A stretch of 64,000 nucleotides of DNA. Source: Pseudomonadota bacterium (GTDB taxonomy: Bacteria > Pseudomonadota > Alphaproteobacteria > SHVZ01). Positions 7,534 to 15,709 of this stretch are shown here, one piece after another. A program made the translations under genes and the position numbers. Position 1 is the first letter of the stretch. The number at the start of each line of letters is the position of its first letter. The notes beneath the pieces are model-generated. The model had not been told where the DNA came from. It saw only the letters and a list, made by a program, of their open reading frames with translations, and searched no databases. The stretch is from contig JACQAG010000026.1 in NCBI GenBank assembly GCA_016195085.1, positions 175,951 through 239,950 on the forward strand, written 5' to 3'.

Positions 7534-9924
7534 ATGGCTGAGGCCAAGGGCCGCGCCGTGGCCGAGGTCGCTCGACCCGGAGATGCCGAACGGCGCGCCG
7601 TGCTGAGGGCCTTGGAGCGAAAGGTGCTCTGGCTCTCGACCTGGATGATTCACAACGCCAATCATCTCCGGCCCGCCCGCGACGGGCTCAAGGTCGGCGG
7701 GCACCAAGCCTCCTCGGCCTCGGTCGCTACCTTGCTGACGGCGCTGTATTTTGACGTGCTGAGGCCGGAGGACCGGGTGGCGGTCAAGCCCCATGCGAGC
7801 CCCGCCTACCACGCCATCCAATATCTCTTCGGCAAGCAGTCCAGGGACGCGCTCGAGCGATTCCGCGGGCTGGGCGGCGCCCAATCCTATCCTTCGCGGA
7901 CCAAGGATGGGGATGAGGTGGATTTCTCCACCGGGTCGGTCGGTCTCGGCGTGGCGGTGACGTTGTTCGCCTCCCTGGTGCAGGATTATGTCCGCTTGAA
8001 GGGCCTGGCGCCGCGCGATCAGCCCTCCGGCCGCATGATCGCGGTCATGGGCGATGCCGAGCTGGATGAGGGCAATGTGTTCGAAGCCCTGCTCGAAGGC
8101 TGGAAGCACGATGTCAGGAACCTCTGGTGGGTCATCGACTACAACCGCCAGAGCCTCGACGGCATCGTCTCCGATCAGCTGTTTCAGAAGATCAAAGGCT
8201 TCTTCAGCGCCGTCGGCTGGACCGTGGTCATCATGAAGTACGGCCGCCGGCTGCAGGCGGCGTTCCAGCGCCCGGGCGGCGAGGCGTTGCGGCGCTGGAT
8301 CGACGAGTGCCCGAACGATCTTTACTCGGCGCTCACCTTCAAAGGCGTGTCGGGCCAGCCGCTGGCCTGGCGGGAGCATCTCCTGGTCGATCTCGCCGAC
8401 GTTCCCGGCATCCCCGAGCTGCTGGCGAGCTACGACGACATGGCCCTCCACCAGCTCATGACCAATCTCGCCGGGACCGACATGGACGCGGTCCTCGATG
8501 CGTTCCACGCGGTCGAGGGCGACGCGCCGCACTGCTTTATCGCCTATACGATCAAAGGGCACGGCACGCCGCTCGCCGGCCACAAGTACAATCACGCCGG
8601 TCTCATGACGATGGAGCAGATGGCGGGCTTCAAGCGCGCCCAGGGGATCGCCGACGGCGCCGAGTGGGATCGTTTCGCTGGGCTCGAGATTCCGGCCGAG
8701 CGCTTGGAAGCATTCCTCCGCGAGGCGCCCTTCAACAGCGAGCGCTCGCGGATCCGAGACGGCGCCAAGGTGCCGGTGCCGCCACGGCTCGATCTCCGTC
8801 TCGGCGGCAAGGTGTCGACCCAGATCGCCTTCGGCAACATCCTGAACGAGCTCGGGCGCGGCGACAGCGAGCTGGCGCGGCGCATCGTCACCACCTCGCC
8901 CGACGTCACCGTCTCGACCAATCTCGGCCCCTGGGTCAATCAGCGCGGCATCTTCGCGCGCACGGTGCGTGAGGACGTGTACCGCGAGGAGAAGGTGGTC
9001 TCCGCGCAGAAATGGGCGAAGCACCGCCAGGGGCAGCACATCGAGCTCGGCATCGCGGAGAACAATCTATTTCTGCTCCTGGGCGCGCTCGGGCTGTCGG
9101 CGCCGCTCTTCGGCGCGCGGCTGCTGCCGATCGGCACCCTCTACGATCCGTTCATCGCCCGCGGCCTCGATGCCCTGACCTACGCCTGCTACCAGGATGC
9201 CCGCTTCATGGTCGTGGCGACGCCCTCGGGCGTGGCCTTGGCGCCGGAGGGAGGTGCCCACCAATCGATCACCACGCCGCTCATCGGCTTGGGCCAGCCT
9301 GGCCTCACCTACTTCGAGCCGGCCTATGCGGACGAGCTGGTGGCGATGATGCATTGGGGCTTCGAGCACATGCAGGAAGAGGATGGCGGCTCGATCTATC
9401 TGCGCCTGACGACGAGGCCGGTGCCGCAGCCGGATCGCACCATGAGTGCGGCGCTCGAAGCCGACATTCTCGCCGGCGGCTATTGGCTGCTGCCGCCGGG
9501 CGAGGCGGAATTGGCGCTGGTCTATTGCGGCGCCGTCGTGCCGGAGGTGCTGGCCGCTAAGGAGCAGATGGCCGAGGATCTGCCCGGCCTGGGGATTCTC
9601 GCCATAACCTCGCCGAGCCGGCTCTATGCCGGCTGGCGCCATACGGTCGCCGAGCGCAGCCTTGCCAACGCGGTCGCACCCTCCCATCTCGAGCGCTTGC
9701 TGTCGGCGCTGCCGACCGCTTCTGCCTTGGTGACGGTCCATGACGGACATCCGGCGACGCTCTCTTGGCTGGGTGCGGCCGGCGGACGGCGCGTCTATCC
9801 GCTCGGCGTCGACACGTTCGGCCAATCGGCCGACATCCCCGATCTCTTTCGCGTGCAGCACATCGACGCCGAGGCAATCGTCGACATGGCGGCGCTCGCC
9901 TGCATGGAGCAGGCCCGATCCTAG
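7534..9924 (+). CDS. AceE-like homodimeric 2-oxoacid dehydrogenase E1 / transketolase-family protein
   Basis: A 796-residue thiamine-diphosphate enzyme related to homodimeric pyruvate dehydrogenase E1 (AceE) and transketolase. The chosen ATG is preceded by a strong AAGGAGGAG; an upstream in-frame start would add 54 residues with no family match. Domains: TPP-binding pyrophosphate domain (about 20-330) with the GDAELDEGNVFEALLEG cofactor motif ending near DYNRQSLDG; Pyr domain (about 425-610, with HIELGIAENNLFLLLGALGL); C-terminal transketolase-like domain to the end. AceE is normally about 880 residues, so this is a shorter relative. It may decarboxylate pyruvate or another 2-oxoacid, but no E2 or E3 gene is nearby. 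Alanine dehydrogenase follows 47 bases downstream, which fits a link to pyruvate. Confidence 0.85.
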   Translation: MAEAKGRAVAEVARPGDAERRAVLRALERKVLWLSTWMIHNANHLRPARDGLKVGGHQASSASVATLLTALYFDVLRPEDRVAVKPHASPAYHAIQYLFGKQSRDALERFRGLGGAQSYPSRTKDGDEVDFSTGSVGLGVAVTLFASLVQDYVRLKGLAPRDQPSGRMIAVMGDAELDEGNVFEALLEGWKHDVRNLWWVIDYNRQSLDGIVSDQLFQKIKGFFSAVGWTVVIMKYGRRLQAAFQRPGGEALRRWIDECPNDLYSALTFKGVSGQPLAWREHLLVDLADVPGIPELLASYDDMALHQLMTNLAGTDMDAVLDAFHAVEGDAPHCFIAYTIKGHGTPLAGHKYNHAGLMTMEQMAGFKRAQGIADGAEWDRFAGLEIPAERLEAFLREAPFNSERSRIRDGAKVPVPPRLDLRLGGKVSTQIAFGNILNELGRGDSELARRIVTTSPDVTVSTNLGPWVNQRGIFARTVREDVYREEKVVSAQKWAKHRQGQHIELGIAENNLFLLLGALGLSAPLFGARLLPIGTLYDPFIARGLDALTYACYQDARFMVVATPSGVALAPEGGAHQSITTPLIGLGQPGLTYFEPAYADELVAMMHWGFEHMQEEDGGSIYLRLTTRPVPQPDRTMSAALEADILAGGYWLLPPGEAELALVYCGAVVPEVLAAKEQMAEDLPGLGILAITSPSRLYAGWRHTVAERSLANAVAPSHLERLLSALPTASALVTVHDGHPATLSWLGAAGGRRVYPLGVDTFGQSADIPDLFRVQHIDAEAIVDMAALACMEQARS

Positions 9925-9971
9925 AGAAGGATCGGCGAAACCCTCGGATTGACGTGGCATAGGAAGCAAGC

Positions 9972-11090
9972 ATGCGCATCGGCGTCCCCAAGGAAATCAA
10001 GGTTCAGGAATACCGGGTCGGTCTGGTGCCGGCGAGCGTGCGCGAGCTCGTTCACCGCGGCCAAGAGGTGTACGTCGAGAAGGGGGCCGGACTCGGCATC
10101 GGCTTCGACGACCAGGCTTACCGGGCGGCCGGCGCCACGGTCTTGGGTAGTGCGACCGAAGTCTTCGCCAAAGGCGAGATGATCGTCAAGGTGAAGGAGC
10201 CGCAGCCGCAAGAATGCCGCTTGCTGAAGCCGCATCACCTGCTGTTCACCTATTTGCACCTGGCCGCCGACGCCGAGCAGGCCTCGGGCCTGATGGGCTC
10301 GGGCGCCACCGCGATCGCCTATGAAACGGTGACCAATGCCCAGGGCGGCTTGCCGCTCTTGGCGCCGATGAGCGAGGTCGCCGGCCGCATGGCGATTCAG
10401 GTCGGCGCCCACTGCCTGGAGAAGGAGGCGGGCGGCGGCGGTATCCTTCTGGGCGGCGTTCCGGGCGTACCGGCGGCAAAGGTGGTGATCCTCGGCGGCG
10501 GCGTAGCCGGCACCAATGCCGCGCGCATGGCGATGGGGCTCGAGGCGCATGTGGTGGTCATCGACAGGTCGCTGGAGCGGCTCTATGCGCTCGATCTGCA
10601 GTTCGGCCGGCAACTGCACACGGCCTTTGCCACCCTGGATGCGATCGAGGGCCATGTGCTGACCGCCGATCTGGTGATCGGCGCGGTGCTCGTCGCCGGG
10701 GCCGCGGCGCCGAAGCTGGTCACCCGCGACATGGTTCGCCGGATGCGTCCGGGCTCGGTCCTGGTCGACATCTCGATCGACCAAGGCGGTTGCTTCGAAA
10801 CCAGCCATCCCACGACCCATGCCGATCCGACCTTCCTCGTCGACGGCGTGGTGCATTACTGTGTCGCCAACATGCCGGGCGCGGTTGCGCGCACCTCCGC
10901 CGTGGCGCTCAACAACGCCACGCTTCCCTTCGTGCTCGAGCTTGCCCAGAAGGGCTATCGGCGCGCGCTCGCAGGCAACATCCATCTGCGCCGCGGCCTC
11001 AATGTGCATGGCGGGCGCATCACCTATGCCGCCGTCGCCGAGGCGCTGGGGCTGCCCTCGGTTCCGGTCGAGGAGGCGCTTGGTCTTTAG
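9972..11090 (+). CDS. ald: Alanine dehydrogenase
   Basis: NAD-dependent L-alanine dehydrogenase, converting alanine to pyruvate and ammonia and back, 372 residues, the normal length. The N-terminus MRIGVPKEIKVQEYRVGL is diagnostic, as are the substrate residues in EMIVKVKEPQ and LFTYLHLAAD. The Rossmann motif is VVILGGGVAGTNAARMA (about residues 168-186). The C-terminal half has the NNATLPFVLELAQKGY segment. A good Shine-Dalgarno (AGGAAG) lies just before the ATG. It is co-directional with the AceE-like gene upstream, so the pair may channel alanine into pyruvate metabolism; that link is inferred. Only lysine-2-oxoglutarate-like members of the same superfamily could be confused with it, and they are not this close. 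Confidence 0.95.
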   Translation: MRIGVPKEIKVQEYRVGLVPASVRELVHRGQEVYVEKGAGLGIGFDDQAYRAAGATVLGSATEVFAKGEMIVKVKEPQPQECRLLKPHHLLFTYLHLAADAEQASGLMGSGATAIAYETVTNAQGGLPLLAPMSEVAGRMAIQVGAHCLEKEAGGGGILLGGVPGVPAAKVVILGGGVAGTNAARMAMGLEAHVVVIDRSLERLYALDLQFGRQLHTAFATLDAIEGHVLTADLVIGAVLVAGAAAPKLVTRDMVRRMRPGSVLVDISIDQGGCFETSHPTTHADPTFLVDGVVHYCVANMPGAVARTSAVALNNATLPFVLELAQKGYRRALAGNIHLRRGLNVHGGRITYAAVAEALGLPSVPVEEALGL

Positions 11091-11130
11091 GGCCGGCTCG
11101 TCCTATGCATATCGGGAGTGGGGTGAGTTC

Positions 11131-12225
11131 ATGAATCTAGGCCGGCGATGGATGATCGCGGCGCTGGCGCTCGCCGCGGCGTCGCTGCCGGCATTCGCCG
11201 AGGAAAACGCCCTCAACGTTTTCAACTGGTCGGACTACATCGCCGATGACACGGTCGAGCGCTTCGAGGCGGAGACCGGCATCAAGGTCACCTACGAGGA
11301 ATTCGATTCCAAGGACACCTTGGAGGCCCGGCTCGCCGCTGGCCGTACCGGTCTCGACGTCGTCGTGCCGACCGCTTCCTTCCTGCAGCACCACACGGCC
11401 GACGGCATGTTCCGCAAGCTGGACAAGAGCCTGCTGGCGAATTACGGCAATCTCGACCGCGATCTGAACCGCATCGCCTCCGCCTATGATCCCGGCAATC
11501 AATACGCCGTTCCCTATCTGTGGGGGACGACGGGAATCGGCTACAACGTCGCCCGCATCAAGGAGCGGATGGCGAATGCGCCTTTGGACAGCTGGCGCCT
11601 TCTCTTCGAGCCATCGGTGGTCTCGCGCTTCAAGGATTGCGGGGTTGCCATGCCGGATGCTCCGGTCGACGTGATCAAGGCCGTGCTCCGATTTCTCGGC
11701 CGCGATCCGTCGAGCCCGCGAGCGGAAGATATCCGGGCGGCCGAGGCGCATCTGGCGAGGCTCAGGCCCTACATCGCCTATTTCGATACCGGCCGCTACA
11801 TCGACGACCTGGCGAGCGGAGCGGCCTGTCTGGTCCTCGGCTGGTCCGGGGATGTGGTGCAGGCGCGCGGCCGGGCGCGGGATGCCGGCGCCGAGATCGA
11901 GATCGGCTATTCCGTGCCGAAGGAGGGCGCCATGGTATGGATGGACGTGCTGGCGATCCCCGCCGACGCACCGCACCCAGAGGCTGCGCATCGGTTCATC
12001 GACTTCATCCTGCGCCCGGAAATTGCCGCCGATATCGCCAACACCGTCGGCTTCGCCAACGCCAATGCCGCCTCCTTGGGCGATCTCGATCCGGAGCTGA
12101 AGGCGGATCAGGCTCTCTATCCTCACCAGGCGGTCAAGCAGCGGCTCTTCGCCGACAAGGCGCTGACACCCGAGCTCGATCGGCTGATCACCGCCGCCTT
12201 CAACCGCGCCAAGACCGGCCGGTGA
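11131..12225 (+). CDS. Periplasmic spermidine/putrescine-type ABC transporter substrate-binding protein
   Basis: A 364-residue extracellular solute-binding protein of the PotD/PotF family. It starts with a cleavable signal peptide (about residues 1-23, cut after AFA). The mature protein opens with LNVFNWSDYIADDTVERFE, the standard start of polyamine-binding proteins, and has the two-lobe signatures YAVPYLWGTTGIGYN and VWMDVLAIPADAPHPEAA. It would deliver putrescine or a related amine to an ABC permease in the inner membrane, but no permease or ATPase gene is next to it, so it must use one encoded elsewhere. The ATG at 11131 gives the signal peptide; the longer frame upstream does not. Its stop overlaps the GTG of the next gene. 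Confidence 0.92.
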   Translation: MNLGRRWMIAALALAAASLPAFAEENALNVFNWSDYIADDTVERFEAETGIKVTYEEFDSKDTLEARLAAGRTGLDVVVPTASFLQHHTADGMFRKLDKSLLANYGNLDRDLNRIASAYDPGNQYAVPYLWGTTGIGYNVARIKERMANAPLDSWRLLFEPSVVSRFKDCGVAMPDAPVDVIKAVLRFLGRDPSSPRAEDIRAAEAHLARLRPYIAYFDTGRYIDDLASGAACLVLGWSGDVVQARGRARDAGAEIEIGYSVPKEGAMVWMDVLAIPADAPHPEAAHRFIDFILRPEIAADIANTVGFANANAASLGDLDPELKADQALYPHQAVKQRLFADKALTPELDRLITAAFNRAKTGR

Positions 12226-13199
12226 CCGTCGAGCATTCGGGCGAGCCCGGCGGGCCCGCGAACGATCTTCAGGACATCGAGGTGGCAGGCGGCCGGATCG
12301 GGTGGCTCGCCGCCGCGGACGGCAGCCGGCTGCGTCATGCCTACTGGCCTGCCCTCACAGGGGATTCCAGGCCGTTGGTGCTGCTCCTGGGCTTCACCGA
12401 GTTCATCGAGAAATACCTCGATGTGGTGGAGCGGCTGCGCCGGCGCGGCTTCGCCGTTTGGATGATGGATTGGCGCGGGCAGGGCTTGTCCCAGCGGCCG
12501 CTCGCCGATCGGCAGAAGCCGCACATCAACGACTTCGCCATCCACGAGGCCGATCTGGCACTCTTCATGCGCGCGATCGTGGCGCCGGCTTGCCGGTATC
12601 CGCCGGTCATCCTCGCGCATTCGATGGGTGCGCATATCGCCTTGCGCTGGCTCCACGAGCATCCGAGCGAAGCCGAGCGCGCGGTGCTGATCGCGCCGAT
12701 GATCGATCTGGCGCTGGGACCGACGCTGCGCATCCTCGCGCGCTGGCTCGCATGGAGCGCCACGTGCCTGGGATTGGGCCGGCTCTATGCCCCGGGTGCC
12801 AGCCATTACGGGCCGGACCGCGCGGTTTTCGCCGGCAATCGGCTGACCTCCGATCCCGAACGCTTTCAGATCGCCCATCGCCTGATTGCCCGCAACCCCT
12901 TGTTGTCGACCGGCGGCCCGACCTTGGGTTGGCTCGACGCCGCCTTCCGGTCGATGGCCTCGTTGCGCCGCCCGGGCTTTCCCGAAGGCATCCGAACGCC
13001 GATCCTGCTGGTGCAGGCCGGGCGCGATAGCCTGGTCTCCTCACGGGCGCAGGCGCGGCTTGGCGCCCGTCTGCCGCAGGTGCAGGTGGTCAGCATCGGC
13101 GACTCCAAGCACGAAGTGCTGAAGGAGCGGGACGAGCTGCAAAGGGTCTTTTGGTCCGCGTTCGATCGGTTCGTCGGTAAGGAAAGCGGGGAGGGGTGA
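12222..13199 (+). CDS. Alpha/beta hydrolase, lysophospholipase (PldB) type
   Basis: A 325-residue serine hydrolase of the Hydrolase_4 / monoacylglycerol lipase-lysophospholipase L2 group. The nucleophile elbow is AHSMGAH, the acid is likely in the QAGRDSLVS strand, and the histidine in GDSKHEVLKE. The lid region (about 175-245) is Arg/Leu-rich and begins after RAVLIAPMIDLALGP. The MDWRGQGLSQRP segment is typical of this family. No signal peptide is seen, so it should act in the cytoplasm or at the inner membrane. The GTG start overlaps the stop of the solute-binding protein (GTGA), showing translational coupling. The SDR gene begins 1 base after its stop. Confidence 0.88.
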   Translation: MTVEHSGEPGGPANDLQDIEVAGGRIGWLAAADGSRLRHAYWPALTGDSRPLVLLLGFTEFIEKYLDVVERLRRRGFAVWMMDWRGQGLSQRPLADRQKPHINDFAIHEADLALFMRAIVAPACRYPPVILAHSMGAHIALRWLHEHPSEAERAVLIAPMIDLALGPTLRILARWLAWSATCLGLGRLYAPGASHYGPDRAVFAGNRLTSDPERFQIAHRLIARNPLLSTGGPTLGWLDAAFRSMASLRRPGFPEGIRTPILLVQAGRDSLVSSRAQARLGARLPQVQVVSIGDSKHEVLKERDELQRVFWSAFDRFVGKESGEG

Positions 13200-13200
13200 G

Positions 13201-14004
13201 ATGGCCGGACGGCTTGAAGGCAAGGTGGCGATGGTAGTAGGTGCCGGCTCGATCGGCCCGGGATGGGGCAACGGCAAGGCCGCCGCCGTGCTCTATGCGC
13301 GCGAGGGGGCGAAGGTGCTGGCGCTCGATCTCAACGAAGCCGCCGCCGAAGAGACCGCGCGCCTCATCGAGGCGGAGGGCGGCACGGCGATTGCGCGCAA
13401 GGCGAACGCGACGAAGGCCGGTGAGGTGGAGGCAGCGGTCAAGGCCTGCACCGATGCCTTCGGGCGCATCGACGTCCTCCACAATAATGTCGGCATCGCC
13501 TCCCTCGGCGGCCCGGTCGAGGTCAGCGAAGCCGAATGGGACCGGGTGATGTCGGTCAACCTCAAGAGCGTGTTCCTCTCCTGCAAGTACACGCTGCCGG
13601 TCATGGTGGCGCAGGGCAAGGGGGCGATCGTCAACATCTCTTCGATCGCCGGCATCCGCTACACCGGCGTCTCCTACATCTCCTACAGCACCAGCAAGGG
13701 TGCGATCGTGCCCTTCACCCGGGCGATCGCGCTCGAATATGCCAAGCAAGGCATCCGCGCGAATTCGATCCTGCCCGGCCTCATGAACACGCCGATGATC
13801 TATGCCGGGCTGCAGGCGGCCTATTCTGCAAAGGCGAACGAGGCCGAGATGGTGCGCGCCCGCGAGGCCCAGTGCCCGATGGGCCGCATGGGCGACGCCT
13901 GGGACGTGGCTTACGCTGCACTGTTTCTGGCGTCCGACGAGGCCAAATACGTCACCGGCACCGAGCTCATCGTCGATGGCGGCATCACCGCGAAATATGT
14001 GTGA
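13201..14004 (+). CDS. Short-chain dehydrogenase/reductase (SDR)
   Basis: A classical SDR of 267 residues. The N-terminal cofactor loop is slightly unusual (VVGAGSIGPGWGNGKAAAV instead of TGxxxGIG). The rest is standard: LDLN acidic residues after the second strand (pointing to NAD rather than NADP), the NNVG motif, catalytic Ser in NISSIAG, and YxxxK as YSTSK. The C-terminus has the family's GTELIVDGG. The substrate is unknown; best described as an oxidoreductase of the glucose/cyclohexanol-dehydrogenase-like group. A very good ribosome site (GGAGGGG) lies before the ATG. It ends a three-gene run with the binding protein and the hydrolase. Confidence 0.92.
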   Translation: MAGRLEGKVAMVVGAGSIGPGWGNGKAAAVLYAREGAKVLALDLNEAAAEETARLIEAEGGTAIARKANATKAGEVEAAVKACTDAFGRIDVLHNNVGIASLGGPVEVSEAEWDRVMSVNLKSVFLSCKYTLPVMVAQGKGAIVNISSIAGIRYTGVSYISYSTSKGAIVPFTRAIALEYAKQGIRANSILPGLMNTPMIYAGLQAAYSAKANEAEMVRAREAQCPMGRMGDAWDVAYAALFLASDEAKYVTGTELIVDGGITAKYV

Positions 14005-14850
14005 GCGGCAGTCATTGCTTCGGTGGAGGATGGTTGCGGGGACGCGCATTGGCCGAGACCGACACGCGCTGACTGCGCCAATCTGACGACGCCGCTAGCG
14101 CTGCGCCTCGCGCCGTCGGGCGACCAGCTGGCGTCGGCTTCACATCATGACGACGACTCCCGACGCCGCGCTATCGCCTTCTTCAATGCGCCTCTTGCAG
14201 GTCCGTCACTGCTGCTGCCATGGTTGCTCTCCGGCAACCTGGCTCCAGGTTGGATATCGACAACGCTGATCATGGCAGCGATCGTCAGTAACGTGGTTCC
14301 TCCAGCATTCGCGATACCCGCCTACTTCCATTGGAGAACCCGCGGTTACGCCGTTGCTTGGGTTGCTATAGCGGTTGGGCTCATAATCGATGAGCCTGAT
14401 GTGTTTGATATTTTCGATATTTTTTCTGTATTTTCTGCGCTCTCCTTGAGCCCGGGAACGTTCAGCGTTCAACGCGCCCGCTCGGACCCGCACACGCTAA
14501 AGCGGGTCCCATGGCCTGGCGGAGCGCCCGGCACGATCGTTGGCGCAGTCTTCAGGCGGCGCTCGGTTTGACCGAGACGTTCCACAGCTCCGCTCCCGGC
14601 CAAACGTCAAGCTGGCGCAACGCTCCGAAATTTCGTACTTTTTCCTGGGCTGAAAGCCTGAATTCCTGGGCATCCTTTCGACTCGGCACCAGGGTGGGAG
14701 ATGACCATGAAGGGTCGCCTTCTCCACGCGTCGGGATCGCGGTGAGCGTCCCCCATTCCGGACGCTCGTGATCGTCGTCACAGCCCGCCGCGGCAGATAG
14801 CCGGCAAATTGACCGCGCAAACACGTAAATCGACTGTGCGGGAGACACCA
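14005..14850. other. Gene-poor 846-bp region with a repeat copy and an AT-rich patch
   Basis: No convincing gene. The left part holds the 40-bp repeat at 14031-14070. From about 14206 to 14450 the base composition drops, with short tandem TTTGATATTTTCGATATT-like runs near 14404-14425. A plus-strand frame here reads like one or two membrane segments (LLLPWLLSG, WVAIAVGLII), but it lacks a ribosome site, and similar short peptides arise by chance. The right part (14570-14790) shows nothing. The segment looks like decayed accessory DNA upstream of the caspase/cyclase cassette, and it must hold that cassette's promoter, which I cannot pick out. Confidence 0.5.
14031..14070 (+). repeat. Copy 1 of an imperfect 40-bp direct repeat flanking the caspase/cyclase cassette
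   Basis: Begins TGGTTGCGGGGACGCGC and ends ACACGCGCT. It matches 21852-21891 in the same orientation with 36 of 40 identical bases. The first 17 bases also match the right edge of the 108-bp repeat at 30501-30517. It is probably the remnant of an insertion-sequence end. Confidence 0.75.
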
Positions 14851-15702
14851 ATGCGACAAGGCAAGCTGATCTTTCGGTCCGGACTCGCGGCGTCGTCGCT
14901 GGTCGCGCTCGGCCTCGTCCTGTCGAGCTGCGCCCAGCAGGGCGGCGTCGCGGCCGCGTCGACCGCAGCCGATGACGTCTGCCGGCCGCAGCGTCTCGCA
15001 CTGGACGACTCCCAGCAGTTCTTCGCCGGCGACATCGTCAAGGGCGCGCTGATCGGCGCCGTAGGCGGCGCGCTGTCCGGTTTCATATTCGGCGGCGGCG
15101 GCAGTCAGTCGGTGGCAACTGGCGTCATCGCCGGCACTGCGGCCGGGGCCTTCGCCGGCTATTGGACGTCGCTGCAGAACCAAGGCGGCTCGCACAGCGA
15201 TTTGATCTCGCGCATGGTCGGCGACATGGACCGCGAGCAGACCGCGCTCGACAAGGCACAGACCTCCTTCAACCAGCTGGTCGACTGCCGCAAGGCGAGC
15301 GCGCGCCAAGTCAATGCCGACCTGAAGGCCGACAAGCTGACGCGCGAGCAGGCCGAGGTCCAGATGACGCAGGTGCGCCAGCTGGCCGATCAGGACATCG
15401 CACTCGCTAAACGGATCAACGCGCGCATCGACGAACGCACCAGCAACTATGTCTACGCGACCGAGCAGGCAACCGGCGCACCGCTGGCGGCCGCGGCCGC
15501 GCCCGCGGCGACGGCGTCGCCCAGCCCACCCTCTGCTGCCCCGCCGCGCCCTGCGGCGACGCAGCAGGCTTCAGCCACCACGGGCGACAATGCGGCAGTT
15601 CGGCAGAGCGCCTCGACCTTGGTACAGAAGAAGCAGACCTTCGCGCAGTCGACCGACACCGCTCAGCAGTCGCTGTCGTCCGAGCTTCAGATCGCCGCCT
15701 GA
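14851..15702 (+). CDS. Glycine-zipper lipoprotein with coiled coil, first gene of the caspase/cyclase cassette
   Basis: A 283-residue predicted outer-membrane or inner-membrane lipoprotein. The ATG at 14851 gives a clean lipoprotein signal peptide with lipobox VLSSC (Cys27). An in-frame earlier start would bury it. After the anchor comes a glycine-zipper segment (about residues 60-105, GALIGAVGGALSGFIFGGGG and a second glycine-rich stretch), which in other proteins inserts into membranes or forms oligomers. Next is a long charged helix (about 115-195) and a low-complexity Ala/Pro tail with a final Gln/Ser-rich helix. Family unknown to me beyond the glycine-zipper superfamily (compare OmpA-like/SlyB-type domains). 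Only 7 bases separate its stop from the TTG of the caspase gene, so they form one operon. Confidence 0.8.
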   Translation: MRQGKLIFRSGLAASSLVALGLVLSSCAQQGGVAAASTAADDVCRPQRLALDDSQQFFAGDIVKGALIGAVGGALSGFIFGGGGSQSVATGVIAGTAAGAFAGYWTSLQNQGGSHSDLISRMVGDMDREQTALDKAQTSFNQLVDCRKASARQVNADLKADKLTREQAEVQMTQVRQLADQDIALAKRINARIDERTSNYVYATEQATGAPLAAAAAPAATASPSPPSAAPPRPAATQQASATTGDNAAVRQSASTLVQKKQTFAQSTDTAQQSLSSELQIAA

Positions 15703-15709
15703 GGCCATC

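Noticed and set aside
6289..9039. Very long minus-strand frame (916 codons) across the E1 and regulator genes
   Set aside because: It is a shadow of the GC-rich coding sequence on the other strand and of the neighbouring minus-strand genes; no family features apart from overlap with real genes.
14023..14571. Plus-strand frame of 182 codons with possible membrane helices
   Set aside because: No ribosome site, the start region lies in the 40-bp repeat, and codon use does not look coding; treated as a non-coding, decayed region.
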